From Candidatus Bathyarchaeota archaeon (GTDB lineage Archaea > Thermoproteota > Bathyarchaeia > TCS64): DNA of 63,388 bases. The notes beneath the pieces were generated by a model. The model did no database searches. It saw only the letters and a list, made by a program, of their open reading frames with translations, and was not told the DNA's origin. Shown here one piece after another: positions 1 through 8,888 of the stretch (positions are counted from its first letter, which is position 1; every line of letters starts with the position of its first letter). Where the stretch lies: assembly GCA_026014875.1 (NCBI GenBank), contig JAOZHO010000018.1, positions 1 through 63,388 on the forward strand, written 5' to 3'. A program made the position numbers and the translations under genes.

Positions 1-1
1 C

Positions 2-214
2 CTGGAGAACATGGGCGTCATGGACCGGGTGAGGGACCTCGTGATGCTGGTGGGCCCCCAGGCCGAGATACCCGAAGACCTGGAGCAGACCCCCCTCATC
101 ATGGGGATATGCCTCCACCACCTCAAGGACGAAGGGCGATACGTCGTAGGCTGCCCGCCGAACAACGACAAGATGCGCGAGGCCATCATGGCGCTCACCG
201 GCATCGAGGCATAG
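2..214 (+). CDS. C-terminal fragment, possibly DUF362-like
   Basis: The reading frame is open from base 2 and ends at TAG 212-214, so the gene enters from the left and only about 70 C-terminal residues are visible. They contain a motif reading GICLHHLKDEGRYVVGCPP, in which a lone Cys is followed some 15 residues later by GCPP. This resembles the end of DUF362-type proteins (inference from memory of the family). The ATG at 11 is probably internal. Function is unknown; the assignment is weak. Confidence 0.45.
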   Translation: MENMGVMDRVRDLVMLVGPQAEIPEDLEQTPLIMGICLHHLKDEGRYVVGCPPNNDKMREAIMALTGIEA

Positions 215-295
215 GCCACTCGTGACGCAGCGCGTCCCATTTCGTATCCGTCTCTAAACGGGCGAAGCCATATAACCGAGCCCACTGTCTGAATA

Positions 296-1414
296 TTGAA
301 CGCGATGACCGACTTTCACAAGGAGAAGGCCGACGAGGCCATCGAGACACTGAAAACGGGGGGCGCCGACGCCCTCCTACTGTTCCCGGGGGCCGACATC
401 GACTACTACACCGGATTCTCGATAGGACCCAGCGAGCGCCTCGCAGCGGCCCTCATCCCCTTCACAGGAGACCCCGTCCTCGTGGTGAACCACCTCGAAG
501 CGGAACTCCGGGGCCAGAAACCCTGGATCACCGACGTGGACACCTGGCTGGAGCACGAGGACCCCGTGGAGATCCTGGCCCAGAACTTTGAGCGCCTCGA
601 CCTCGACGGCGCCGTGGTGGCCATCAACGAAGACGCCCCATGGGGCTGGATCAACAGGCTAAGGGACAGGCTCCCCGGGCTACTCTTCGTCGACGCCACA
701 CCCTACCTGAGCCAGATCCGGATGGTGAAATCCCCGCAGGAGCTCGACTGGATGAGGATGGCCTGCGCCATCACCGACAAAGCCCTCGAGACGGGCTTCG
801 AGAGGCTTCACACCGGTATGACCGAGAAGGAACTCGCCGGCTTCATCACAGCCGAGATCAGGTCCAAAGGAGGCGGAGCAGGATATGCTGGAGTCCTGTT
901 CGGCGAGAAGGCCGCCCTCCCCCACGGCAAGCCCGGGGAGAGGAGTCTGGAGCCCGGAGACTGCGTCCTCGTGGACATGGGGACCAATATTCAAGGCTAC
1001 TTCTCGGACCTCACCCGAACAGTCTTCTACGGCGAGCCCACCGCGCGCCACGCAGAGATCTACGACCTCGTGCACGAGGCGAACAGGGTCGCCTACGAGG
1101 CGGCGAGGCCCGGGGTCTCCTGCGGGGAGCTCGACTCCGTGGCGAGGAAGGTGATCGAGGACGGGGGCTACGGGGAGTATTTCATCCACCGCCTGGGCCA
1201 CGGGATCGGCCTCCAAGGCCATGAGCATCCCTACATAGTCCAGGGCAACGAGCTGGAGCTGGAGCCCGGGATGACATTCACCATCGAGCCGGGAATCTAC
1301 ATTGTGGGCGAGGTGGGAGTCCGGGTCGAGGACACCGTCGTGTGCACCGCCGGGGGGTGCGAGCGCCTCACCCGGCTGAGCCGGGAGCTCACCTCCTACC
1401 CCGTCACATCCTAA
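296..1414 (+). CDS. M24 family metallopeptidase (Xaa-Pro dipeptidase type)
   Basis: Cytosolic dinuclear-metal peptidase of the creatinase/prolidase fold, about 370 residues, the usual length. An N-terminal creatinase-like domain (about 1-130) is followed by the pita-bread catalytic domain. All five metal ligands are visible: Asp in LVDMGTN, Asp in SDLTRTVF, His in HGIGLQGHEHP, Glu in FTIEPGIY and Glu in VRVEDTVV. These predict cleavage of X-Pro dipeptides or related substrates; the substrate cannot be told from sequence. The start is TTG 296 or ATG 305. A second M24 paralogue lies at 39.4-40.6 kb. The methyltransferase-like gene follows after 12 bases, suggesting cotranscription. Confidence 0.92.
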   Translation: MNAMTDFHKEKADEAIETLKTGGADALLLFPGADIDYYTGFSIGPSERLAAALIPFTGDPVLVVNHLEAELRGQKPWITDVDTWLEHEDPVEILAQNFERLDLDGAVVAINEDAPWGWINRLRDRLPGLLFVDATPYLSQIRMVKSPQELDWMRMACAITDKALETGFERLHTGMTEKELAGFITAEIRSKGGGAGYAGVLFGEKAALPHGKPGERSLEPGDCVLVDMGTNIQGYFSDLTRTVFYGEPTARHAEIYDLVHEANRVAYEAARPGVSCGELDSVARKVIEDGGYGEYFIHRLGHGIGLQGHEHPYIVQGNELELEPGMTFTIEPGIYIVGEVGVRVEDTVVCTAGGCERLTRLSRELTSYPVTS

Positions 1415-1426
1415 AGAGGGACCCCC

Positions 1427-1783
1427 TTGGCATCCGTCCTCACCTACGCCGCCCTGATCCTCGGGGTCCCGTTGGCCCTGGTGGGGGTCATCGTCTGTGT
1501 ACGGTGGCAGCTCTTCTGGAGACGGAACTACGACGGAAGACTGATCACCTACGGGCCCTTCTCGTGGGTACGACATCCCTTCTACTCGGGTTTCCTCGCA
1601 TTCACCATAGGCCTAGCGTTATCCATGCCGGCCTCCGATACCATCGCGCTTTCGATTATCTCGGCTGTGAGCATCTTCTATTACATGCCGAAAGAGGAGG
1701 CGGAGCAGCTTCGACAGCACAAGCGAGAATACGAGGAGTATATGGAGCAGGTGCCCTGGAAGCTGATTCCCCGGGTCTATTAA
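1427..1783 (+). CDS. Small membrane methyltransferase, isoprenylcysteine/phospholipid methyltransferase (ICMT/PEMT) type
   Basis: A 118-residue protein with hydrophobic segments at about 3-25 and 48-80. It carries the ICMT/PEMT hallmark G-x-F-x-x-V-R-H-P-x-Y-x-G (GPFSWVRHPFYSG, about 43-55) and a C-terminal K-E-E-x-x-x-L-x-x-H....Y-x-x-Y-M stretch ending in VPWKLIPRVY. That is the S-adenosylmethionine-binding signature of short ICMT-like integral membrane methyltransferases. The substrate (isoprenoid, lipid or small molecule) is unknown. It starts at TTG 1427 just after the M24 peptidase gene and is probably in the same transcript. Confidence 0.8.
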   Translation: MASVLTYAALILGVPLALVGVIVCVRWQLFWRRNYDGRLITYGPFSWVRHPFYSGFLAFTIGLALSMPASDTIALSIISAVSIFYYMPKEEAEQLRQHKREYEEYMEQVPWKLIPRVY

Positions 1784-1975
1784 AGGAGAGAAACCAAGAA
1801 GATTACCCAAGCCGTCTCGAAGCCTCCTAGGTGCATCTCAGGGAGTTGGGGGTGGTCCAGCGGATTCATTTCTCCCTGTCAAACCACGCGCGCGAAAAAT
1901 AATTCGGTAGAATTTACTCACGCGCGGTTTATCTTCAACACACGTGCGAATCTCTATACTTGCATCCAAGTGGCT

Positions 1976-2021
1976 TCAATAGAAGTCTTTTAACTCCCCT
2001 GTTCCACAATTTGTTCTTAGT
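1976..2021 (+). promoter_or_regulatory. Probable promoter of the FtsX-type permease gene
   Basis: The 238-base gap 1784-2021 holds no gene. An archaeal TATA-like element (CTTTTAACTCC, about 1986-1996) lies about 26-36 bases before ATG 2022, consistent with a nearly leaderless message. Two GCGCGC-type motifs lie further upstream, at about 1889 and 1921. Confidence 0.4.
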
Positions 2022-4784
2022 ATGTACAGCTACGCTCTAAAGCGTCTTATCCGAGGAAAAGGGGTTTTCCTTGCGCTGTTTCTGAGCGTAGCCTTGGCCG
2101 CCACCTTATTCTCAGGCATCCTTCAGGGAGCCGATGCCGTGAGCGCTTCCATGCTTGACATGGTCGAGGGAGCCACAGACGTGGATCTAGTCTTCTCAGC
2201 CGAAGACCGAGACCTCACGAGGACCTCCCTCAGCGCAGTGGAGGATGCCATCGGAAACCTCGAGAACGTGGCCTGGGTTGAGCATCTGATACGCAGCGTT
2301 GAACAAGGAATAGGGCTGGGCATCGAGGTCAACGTCACCGGGGCGGAATCCGCGATGCCTTTCACGGTCGTAGCCCTGGCCAACGACTCGCCCCTTATTG
2401 CAGGGATCGAGGGACTAGACGCCCTCGAGCTGGGCATGATCTATGTGGAATCGGGATCCCTGAACTCTTCGCTGTTCAATGAAGGCGATCCGGTCACCCT
2501 GAGGGTTCCCACTTACATCCCTGGAGGAGATATCCTTGACATTCAGAAGCGTTATGCCAAGTTCACCGTCGGGGGTGTGGTGAAGATCGATGACCGGCTG
2601 TTCTCCATAGCCTACGGTAGGTACTCCGATTTTCTCGTCTCCTTGCTCACGGGTACCAGCACAACAAGTCGGAGACCCACACACAAACTCATCATAATGA
2701 GCGAAGAGACGTTTCTCGGCTGGATAAATTGGATTTATGGTGAAGGACGGAGGCACACCAGGGTATTGGTAGCCGAGACGATCGTCGGCCTCGATCGGGA
2801 TAGTTTGCTAAACCCCTGGAACATAGCCAACTCTAGGAGGGATGTGCGTCTGGTTGCTGAACGGGTCAACAGCATCGGAGCCCAGTTCGGCTTTACTCTT
2901 ATCGATTACCTAGGTCAACTGTTGGAGAGCATCGAGGCCGTCTCCGAAAATATGAAGAGCAATACCCTGCTCGTGGCTGCCCCCATTTTCTTCACCGCCT
3001 GGTATCTGGGTGTCACTGTCTCGGAGATATCCCTCAACCAGCGCCGCAGGGAGATAGGGCTCTTTTTCACCCGAGGGTTCTCTCACAGGCAGGTCATATA
3101 CATCCTCCTCTTCGAGGTATTGCTCGTCGGCATCCTCGCGGGAGCCGTGGGGCTAATCATGGGATCGATCATTTTTCCCTTGGCAATATCTGGTATGAGA
3201 CTCTCACAAGCCTTCAGCGCGATTTCACCTGTCACCGCAGGGGTCTCCTTCGCTTTCAGCGGGGCACTCGCCCTCATGGTCATGTATAAGCCTGCCCAGA
3301 GAGCCGTTTCCCAGGAGATTATCGACGCTCTGAGAGAGTATCAGAGTGAGGAGGAGGATTCAGTAGACGCGTGGCACACCCCCGCCCTCGCCCTGATTCT
3401 GGGCCTATACCGGGTGGCGATGCTGGTCATGGGGGTTACTGTGGAGCAGTTCAGGCCTGCCACGGGGAATTTTATCGTCTTCCTCGCTTACTCGACGTGG
3501 TGGGGAGTCGACTTCATACTCACTTACATCGCGCCCATTCTCCTCTTCTGGGGGTTCACGAAACTCACTGTTCAGCATTTTTCGTGGTTCCCAGGGATCC
3601 TGGAGCGGATAAACAGAGTTCTGGTGGGGGATATAGCCCAGTTCTCAGCTCTGAGTGCCCGGAGGAACGTTAGGCGGACTGCTGCCTCGACGTTTATGGC
3701 GGCACTCATTCTGGCCTATGGGATTTCCGTCATCGGGGGAATAGCGAGCACGGACGACTTCACTCAGAGATTTGTAATGCACACCATTGGAGCCGACGCA
3801 TCAGTCTGGCTATTCGACGGCGGGTCGGCAGAGGAGATCATGGGAATGGTGGAGGGGATAGAGGGAGTCGAGGCCGCGACCGTCGAGAAATGGTTTCAGG
3901 CACAGAGCGCTGCCGGGGTCATCATCATCAGGATGATTGACCCCTCCTCGTGGAGGAACATCGCATACATGGAAGAAGGATGGATTCAGGACGCAGAAGC
4001 ATTCTCCCTCATGAATGAGACCAGCAACTATGCTCTCCTCGAGAAGGGGGCGGCCCAGCTCACGGGGGCGGCGAAAGGCTTCCCTTGGCTCATCCAGTTG
4101 GGAGATAAGGTGCACACCTTCATAGTGGCCGATCTCTACGGCAGGGACCCTGGGGCTACTATTCGCATCCAGAACCCCACTCTCTACATCTCGGACACAT
4201 ACCCCATCAAGGACAAGTACATCGACTCTTCCAGATTGCTAGTCAAACTAGAAGAAGGCGCGGATCCCGCGAGGATAAGAGCGGAGATCGAGGCCCTGGA
4301 TCCAGACGTTGAGGGGGTGGAGATCGCAGATGAGATTGTCAGCGTGGCGGTCGGCAACCCTTTCTTGGCCAGCGCCCGGCAGGTGGGGGAGCTGGGGGTC
4401 TCCTTCGCCGCCCTCATTTCATCACTGGGGATAGTGCTGATCGTCTCGACGGCCCTCGCGAGCAGGAGGAAGGAGCTCACGGTGATGGCTATCAGAGGTT
4501 TTTCCAGCCGCCAACTAGCAGTGATCCTACTCGTGGAGAACCTGGGGATGACCCTTTTCTCCATCGTGATAGGCTTGACAGTCAGCCTTGTGATGCTCTC
4601 GGGGCAGACGGAGCTTGTGAACTCAGCCTTACCCTTCTTCATTCAGAGGCGAGTTGTTTTTCCACTCTCAGCCCAAATCAAATTGGCTGCTGTAATCGGG
4701 ACCCTCTTGGTCTCGACGATTGTCCCAATACTTCTCTCAGTCAGGAGTATATCCAACAATCCACTGTGGAGGACGCATGAGTGA
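2022..4784 (+). CDS. ABC transporter permease, FtsX/MacB type
   Basis: A 920-residue membrane protein. It has an N-terminal anchor (about 12-34), a large extracytoplasmic domain (about 35-310), a first FtsX-type helix bundle (about 315-420), further helices near 450-520, a second soluble domain (about 570-780) and a C-terminal FtsX bundle (about 790-910). The two-bundle layout and RRREIGLFFTRGFS / RRKELTVMAIRGFS loops are typical of large LolE/MacB-like permeases. It forms an exporter or mechanotransmission complex with the ATPase gene 28 bases downstream. Substrate is unknown; lipoprotein or envelope substrates are common in the family. Confidence 0.9.
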   Translation: MYSYALKRLIRGKGVFLALFLSVALAATLFSGILQGADAVSASMLDMVEGATDVDLVFSAEDRDLTRTSLSAVEDAIGNLENVAWVEHLIRSVEQGIGLGIEVNVTGAESAMPFTVVALANDSPLIAGIEGLDALELGMIYVESGSLNSSLFNEGDPVTLRVPTYIPGGDILDIQKRYAKFTVGGVVKIDDRLFSIAYGRYSDFLVSLLTGTSTTSRRPTHKLIIMSEETFLGWINWIYGEGRRHTRVLVAETIVGLDRDSLLNPWNIANSRRDVRLVAERVNSIGAQFGFTLIDYLGQLLESIEAVSENMKSNTLLVAAPIFFTAWYLGVTVSEISLNQRRREIGLFFTRGFSHRQVIYILLFEVLLVGILAGAVGLIMGSIIFPLAISGMRLSQAFSAISPVTAGVSFAFSGALALMVMYKPAQRAVSQEIIDALREYQSEEEDSVDAWHTPALALILGLYRVAMLVMGVTVEQFRPATGNFIVFLAYSTWWGVDFILTYIAPILLFWGFTKLTVQHFSWFPGILERINRVLVGDIAQFSALSARRNVRRTAASTFMAALILAYGISVIGGIASTDDFTQRFVMHTIGADASVWLFDGGSAEEIMGMVEGIEGVEAATVEKWFQAQSAAGVIIIRMIDPSSWRNIAYMEEGWIQDAEAFSLMNETSNYALLEKGAAQLTGAAKGFPWLIQLGDKVHTFIVADLYGRDPGATIRIQNPTLYISDTYPIKDKYIDSSRLLVKLEEGADPARIRAEIEALDPDVEGVEIADEIVSVAVGNPFLASARQVGELGVSFAALISSLGIVLIVSTALASRRKELTVMAIRGFSSRQLAVILLVENLGMTLFSIVIGLTVSLVMLSGQTELVNSALPFFIQRRVVFPLSAQIKLAAVIGTLLVSTIVPILLSVRSISNNPLWRTHE

Positions 4785-4812
4785 TTCAAAGAAAAATCGG
4801 AGCGAATAGACC

Positions 4813-5697
4813 ATGGCAGTAGTAGTGAACGATCTAGTCAAGATATACTCACTGGGCTCCTTGGAGGTCCAAGCCCTAAGAGGCCTAGACCTAACCATAG
4901 AAGAAGGAGAGATGGTCGCTCTCATAGGCCCCTCGGGCTCGGGAAAGACCACGTTGCTGAACATCATCGGGGGCTTGGACAAGGCTTCCGCCGGCAGCGT
5001 CAGAGTATTCGATCAAGAGATAACCCGCCTAGGCCTAGGGGACCTCGTGGAGTACCGGAGGAGCATCGTGGGCCACGTCTTCCAGACAATGAATCTGATC
5101 CCGACGCTAACCGCGGCGGAGAACGTCGAGTTACCCCTGGTAGCCCTGGGGGCCTCCAAGGAAAAGAGGATAAACCGTGTGGATGAGCTCATGCAAATAG
5201 TCGGCCTCGGAGACAGGATGAGTCACAAGCCCGGAGAGCTGAGCGGCGGGGAACAGCAGAGAGTGGCTTTGGCTGCCGCTTTGGCGAACGACCCCCCGCT
5301 GATTCTTGCGGATGAACCCACGGGGGAACTAGATACTGCAAACGCCCGTATAGTCGTCGACTATCTCTCACGGGTGAACACGGAGATGGGGAAAACAATA
5401 CTGATGGTCACCCATGACCCGGCGGTGTCCAGGGTCGCCGACCGTATTCTCCGCATTCAGGACGGCGTCATCGAGGCGGATACAGCTTCGGTGGGAGCCG
5501 AGGTAGACGTCCCCGCTTCTTATGTCGATATGCTGCGGAGCCGTATAGAGGAGATCGACATGCAGTTGGTTGATCTGGACGATTTCTTCAGGAGTGGAGA
5601 GATCACTGGGGAAGGCTACGTGGAGCGCCAGACTGGGCTAAAGGGCACTCGCTCGGTTCTAGTGGAGGAGCTTCACAGACTGGGGATCGTTCACTAG
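4813..5697 (+). CDS. ABC transporter ATP-binding protein, LolD/MacB type
   Basis: A 294-residue ATPase with Walker [11 protein letters not shown] (about 39-48), signature [12 protein letters not shown], Walker [13 protein letters not shown] and switch His in VTHDP. GELD near Walker B is usual for the LolD/MacB subfamily. A C-terminal extension of about 65 residues (from about 230) is charged and helix-rich and lies beyond the normal LolD end. It lies 28 bases after the FtsX-type permease gene, with which it must form one complex. Family assignment is firm; the exported substrate is unknown. Confidence 0.93.
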   Translation: MAVVVNDLVKIYSLGSLEVQALRGLDLTIEEGEMVALIGPSGSGKTTLLNIIGGLDKASAGSVRVFDQEITRLGLGDLVEYRRSIVGHVFQTMNLIPTLTAAENVELPLVALGASKEKRINRVDELMQIVGLGDRMSHKPGELSGGEQQRVALAAALANDPPLILADEPTGELDTANARIVVDYLSRVNTEMGKTILMVTHDPAVSRVADRILRIQDGVIEADTASVGAEVDVPASYVDMLRSRIEEIDMQLVDLDDFFRSGEITGEGYVERQTGLKGTRSVLVEELHRLGIVH

Positions 5698-5770
5698 TCC
5701 CTAATGCATTATCAAACGCACTATATTTCTTACAAATAAGTAGAAAATCTGGGATGATAGGAAAAGTGGG

Positions 5771-6529
5771 TTACTCCCTCACACTCTTGAGGTCGTGGAC
5801 CTCGATTGCTCCTAGGTACATCTCCGTCAGGTGAGGGTGATTCAGAAGCTCATCCGCTTTTCCCTCAAATGTGAACTTCCCCCCTCTCATCATGTAAGCC
5901 AAGTCCCCGATCTCAAGCGCTCGACGAGCTCTCTGCTCGACCACGACGATGGGCAGACCGGTGGTTTCAGCCATCTCCTCAAGTTTATTGAGGACGTCGG
6001 TGACGAGCTTGGGCATCAGCCCTGCGGTGGGCTCGTCCACCAGCATTATTTTTGGGTCCCTCATCAGGACCATGCTCTCTGCGAGCATCTGACGTTCGCC
6101 CCCGCTCAATGTTCCTGCATCCCTCTTCATGTAGCCTTTCAGCCTAGGGAACAAAGATAAAACCATCTCCAGCTTGTCCTGGACCAATTCTTTGTCGTCC
6201 ATGATGAATGACGCCATCGTGAGGTTGTGCTCAACGCTGAGATGGCTGAATATATTTCCCACTTGGGGCATGTATCCTATACCCAGCTTTGTGCGTTCAT
6301 GGGGAAGCATATTTGTGATGTCGTGACCATCGAAAAGGACCTGTCCCGAATAGGTCGTGACCAGCCCCATGATGGCCTTCATGAGCGTCGTTTTTCCTAC
6401 CCCGTTGGGCCCTACCACGACGGTTACTTCACCCGGCTTTGCCTTGAAATCAAGGTCGTAGATAACATGGATTGGCCCATAGCCGGCGTTGAGCTGTTTT
6501 GTTTCCAAGATGGCTGACATATCATTCAC
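5771..6529 (-). CDS. livF: Branched-chain amino acid-type ABC transporter ATPase LivF
   Basis: A 252-residue ATPase with Walker A GPNGVGKTTL (about 40-49), signature LSGGERQML, Walker B IMLVDEPTAGL and His-loop position filled by VEQR, the LivF-type substitution. The start codon overlaps the 3' end of livG by 8 bases, so translation is probably coupled. It energises import through LivH/LivM of a substrate captured by LivJ: branched-chain amino acids, other amino acids, or amides/urea in some family members. Confidence 0.92.
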   Translation of the reverse strand: MNDMSAILETKQLNAGYGPIHVIYDLDFKAKPGEVTVVVGPNGVGKTTLMKAIMGLVTTYSGQVLFDGHDITNMLPHERTKLGIGYMPQVGNIFSHLSVEHNLTMASFIMDDKELVQDKLEMVLSLFPRLKGYMKRDAGTLSGGERQMLAESMVLMRDPKIMLVDEPTAGLMPKLVTDVLNKLEEMAETTGLPIVVVEQRARRALEIGDLAYMMRGGKFTFEGKADELLNHPHLTEMYLGAIEVHDLKSVRE

Positions 6530-7280
6530 CCAAATATGACGTTATGACCCTCGGGTCCTCGAACACTTCCTCTGCCGTTCCCTCGGTCAGCAGCTTACCC
6601 CGGTCCATAGCGAAGACGTGGTCGGCGTATTGAGCTGCGACCTCGAGCCTGTGCTCGATAACGAGGAATGTAAGACCCATCTCATCCCTGAGCCTGAGAA
6701 CATGATTGAAGATCTGATGGCATAGCTTCGGGTCGATGCTCCCCACGGGCTCATCCAACAGGATGGTCTCAGCGCCACACATGAGCGCTCTCCCAATTTC
6801 CAGAAGCTTTAGCTCGCCACCGCTAAGGGTATTCGCCGGCATGTTCCAGACGTGCTTTAGGCCTAATACCCCGAGAAGCTCCGAAGCCTGCTTGACTGCG
6901 GTAACCTCGCTGTCCATCCAACTTGGCTTAAAAAGGGAAAAGAAGATGTTCTCTCCCGCGTTTTTCGGCACCGCCACGAGCATATTCTCCAACGTGGTGA
7001 GGCTGAGGAAAGGGGAGGCGATCTGGAATGTCCGAACGAGTCCACGCCTAGAGATCTTGTACATGGCCTCCCCCGTGATGTCCTCATCGCGGTAGTACAC
7101 GTTTCCCTCTTCTGGGTTGTATATTCCTGAGATGCAGTTCACCAGAGTGGTCTTCCCACAGCCGTTGGGTCCGACGAGGAGGTATATGCCCCCTTCTTTC
7201 AGGCCGAAGCTGATGTCATCTACCGCGGCGAATTTTCCGAAGTATTTCCGCACATTCTCGATTTTCAGGACTTCGGACAT
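6522..7280 (-). CDS. livG: Branched-chain amino acid-type ABC transporter ATPase LivG
   Basis: Walker A GPNGCGKTTL, signature LSGGELKLLEIGRAL, Walker B TILLDEPVGSID and VIEHR in the switch region mark LivG. I place the start at ATG 7280 (MSEVLKIENVRKYFG), where the ABC fold begins. The frame stays open to 7412, but the extra residues run through the AT-rich promoter region and are not protein-like. It pairs with LivF as the heterodimeric ATPase of the importer. A palindrome and TATA-like sequence lie just upstream. Confidence 0.92.
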   Translation of the reverse strand: MSEVLKIENVRKYFGKFAAVDDISFGLKEGGIYLLVGPNGCGKTTLVNCISGIYNPEEGNVYYRDEDITGEAMYKISRRGLVRTFQIASPFLSLTTLENMLVAVPKNAGENIFFSLFKPSWMDSEVTAVKQASELLGVLGLKHVWNMPANTLSGGELKLLEIGRALMCGAETILLDEPVGSIDPKLCHQIFNHVLRLRDEMGLTFLVIEHRLEVAAQYADHVFAMDRGKLLTEGTAEEVFEDPRVITSYLGE

Positions 7281-7301
7281 TGATATCATCTTCGTATTTG
7301 T

Positions 7302-7335
7302 GTCTGTATTATAAATTGTTTCGGAACGATTCCGA
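7302..7335 (-). promoter_or_regulatory. Promoter and possible operator upstream of livG
   Basis: On the minus strand, a perfect inverted repeat TCGGAA-CGA-TTCCGA (7321-7335) is followed by a TATA-like stretch (ACAATTTATAATAC, about 7303-7317), then ATG 7280 about 25-35 bases on. The palindrome overlaps the BRE/upstream side of the TATA box, a usual place for an archaeal operator. Which regulator binds is unknown. Confidence 0.45.
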
Positions 7336-7354
7336 TAGAGTATAGCACTTTTAG

Positions 7355-7374
7355 TAAAAAATAAAAAAAATTTA
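7355..7374 (-). terminator. T-rich terminator after livJ
   Basis: Read on the minus strand, livJ ends at 7384 and is followed within 30 bases by two runs of 8 and 6 T residues. Archaeal RNA polymerase terminates at such T tracts without a strong hairpin. This would separate livJ from livG/livF, which have their own promoter. Confidence 0.5.
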
Positions 7375-7383
7375 GGGGTCTCT

Positions 7384-8694
7384 CTAGTCGAGACCGGGTG
7401 GGATAAAGCCAAGCTTGTCAGTGTACCATTCGACGGTGCCGTCGAAAGTAAAGTATTTACCGTAGAGGGTATGCTCTGTTAGTTCGCCTTTTAGTCCGTA
7501 GCCCCAGATCTCATAGTCGGGCGGGAACCTGTCCCCGTCCGCGTTGAGTTTGCACCATCCACTTGTACCGTAGTGCTTCTCGCATATCGGATGGATAAAG
7601 GGTATGATATCCGCCGCAACTACTCCCTGGGTTTCAAGGACAGCTTCGGTTAGGACCCATGCGATGTCGTATGTGCAAGCTGAATAGTAGCCTAGGACCT
7701 GACCCACGAGTGGGAAGTATGTGGCGTTCAACTCTCTGAATTTCGGAGAGGTGCCTGGAGCTGCTAATGTACTGGGTACTTGTAGGTGGGCTGCCTGCGT
7801 AGGCGCGTCGTCTCGTATGCGCTGTGTGATGGCTGTTCCATCTGTTCCGAACCATCGAACCTGGTTGTAGATCGTGTCGTATGCTTCTACCTGAGTGAGC
7901 ATTATGGCTGCTTCGGAGAAAGCAATCACCAAGATAGCGGAGGCATCAGCACCATACTCAGCGACCATTTCATCGGCGATGCCCTCAAGGGTCTGCAAGT
8001 CAGAGGCGAACTCCTTCGACTCGGGGTTGTAGGAAACCCTCCAACCAGTCTCGGATACCATTTCTCTATTGTCGAGCTCACCGATTAGCAGGTTGTAGAT
8101 TCCATCGGCCCAAGGGTCAGCTCTCTGAATGACTGCTACAGCTTTGATGCCCCAAGCATAGAGCATCTCTGCGATAGCGTCAGACTGCACGACGTCGGTT
8201 GGGCACATCCTGTAGACGTTGTCGTCGGGGATCGCCAGGGTTGGGGCTGTTGAAGACGGACTGAATAGCAGCATGTCTTGCTCATTCACGTATGATAGCG
8301 CCGACAGAGCCTGAGAGGACCAACGACCTCCGATGACAAGCTCAATACCGAGCGTTTGGAATCCCTGAACTTTCGCTAGGTGTACCGCCGGTGTCTCCTG
8401 AGCGTTGTCGTTTTTGAACTCTATGTCAACGTCGTAGCCAAGCATGCTCAGGTACTCATTGATCCTCGGCGTGAGGATATCATCCATCAAGGGCTCGAGT
8501 GTTTCCAAGCTAGCATCGTCCGAGTAAATGTTTCCTATTTTAATTGTTTTCCCGTCAAGTGGTATCTCTGTGACATATTCAGTCTCCCCCGCCTTTTTAG
8601 GGGCTAGGAAGTATCCCGCGCCAGCGCCGACCACTAGGCCAACTACCAGTAAGATAACAAGCATATTATTTGAATTACCGCTCATTGTATTCAC
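7384..8694 (-). CDS. livJ: Periplasmic-type substrate-binding protein of the Liv importer
   Basis: A 436-residue type I periplasmic-binding protein. An N-terminal hydrophobic segment (about 9-27, MLVILLVVGLVVGAGAGYF) acts as signal peptide or membrane anchor, and the mature domain starts with KTIKIGNIYSDDASLETL. Two-lobed features (GRWSSQALSAL, LLFSPSSTAPTLA, VAVIQRADPWADGIYNLL) match the Leu/Ile/Val and amide-binding family. It captures the ligand outside the cell for LivHM. It is divergent from livHM across a shared promoter region. Confidence 0.9.
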   Translation of the reverse strand: MNTMSGNSNNMLVILLVVGLVVGAGAGYFLAPKKAGETEYVTEIPLDGKTIKIGNIYSDDASLETLEPLMDDILTPRINEYLSMLGYDVDIEFKNDNAQETPAVHLAKVQGFQTLGIELVIGGRWSSQALSALSYVNEQDMLLFSPSSTAPTLAIPDDNVYRMCPTDVVQSDAIAEMLYAWGIKAVAVIQRADPWADGIYNLLIGELDNREMVSETGWRVSYNPESKEFASDLQTLEGIADEMVAEYGADASAILVIAFSEAAIMLTQVEAYDTIYNQVRWFGTDGTAITQRIRDDAPTQAAHLQVPSTLAAPGTSPKFRELNATYFPLVGQVLGYYSACTYDIAWVLTEAVLETQGVVAADIIPFIHPICEKHYGTSGWCKLNADGDRFPPDYEIWGYGLKGELTEHTLYGKYFTFDGTVEWYTDKLGFIPPGLD

Positions 8695-8888
8695 CTTTTT
8701 TAGTGTATCAATTCTCTATCTATAACTATTTAAGATTTTCAGGAATAAGTATAAGCTTTTTTTAATTGAATGTTTAGTTAATAACCTCTAATTTTATCGT
8801 TTTATAATTACATCAAATAAAGGCGCGCGAAAAACGTAAATGGCGAAAAGCTATTAATTTAGTAGAGTTATGCACTAATGGACTTAAA
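8695..8888. promoter_or_regulatory. Divergent promoter region between livJ and livH
   Basis: A 194-base AT-rich gap between the divergent genes. On the minus strand, a TATA-like element (ATCTTAAATAG, about 8723-8735) lies about 30 bases upstream of the livJ ATG. On the plus strand, CTATTAATTTAG (about 8851-8862) precedes livH by about 28-38 bases. A GCGCGC motif lies at about 8822-8828, between the two. No reading frame of note. Confidence 0.5.

Noticed and set aside
680-1576. Long open frame on the minus strand opposite the first M24 gene
   Set aside because: Antisense to a gene with complete catalytic motifs; product is Gly/Asp/Val-rich low complexity with no family.
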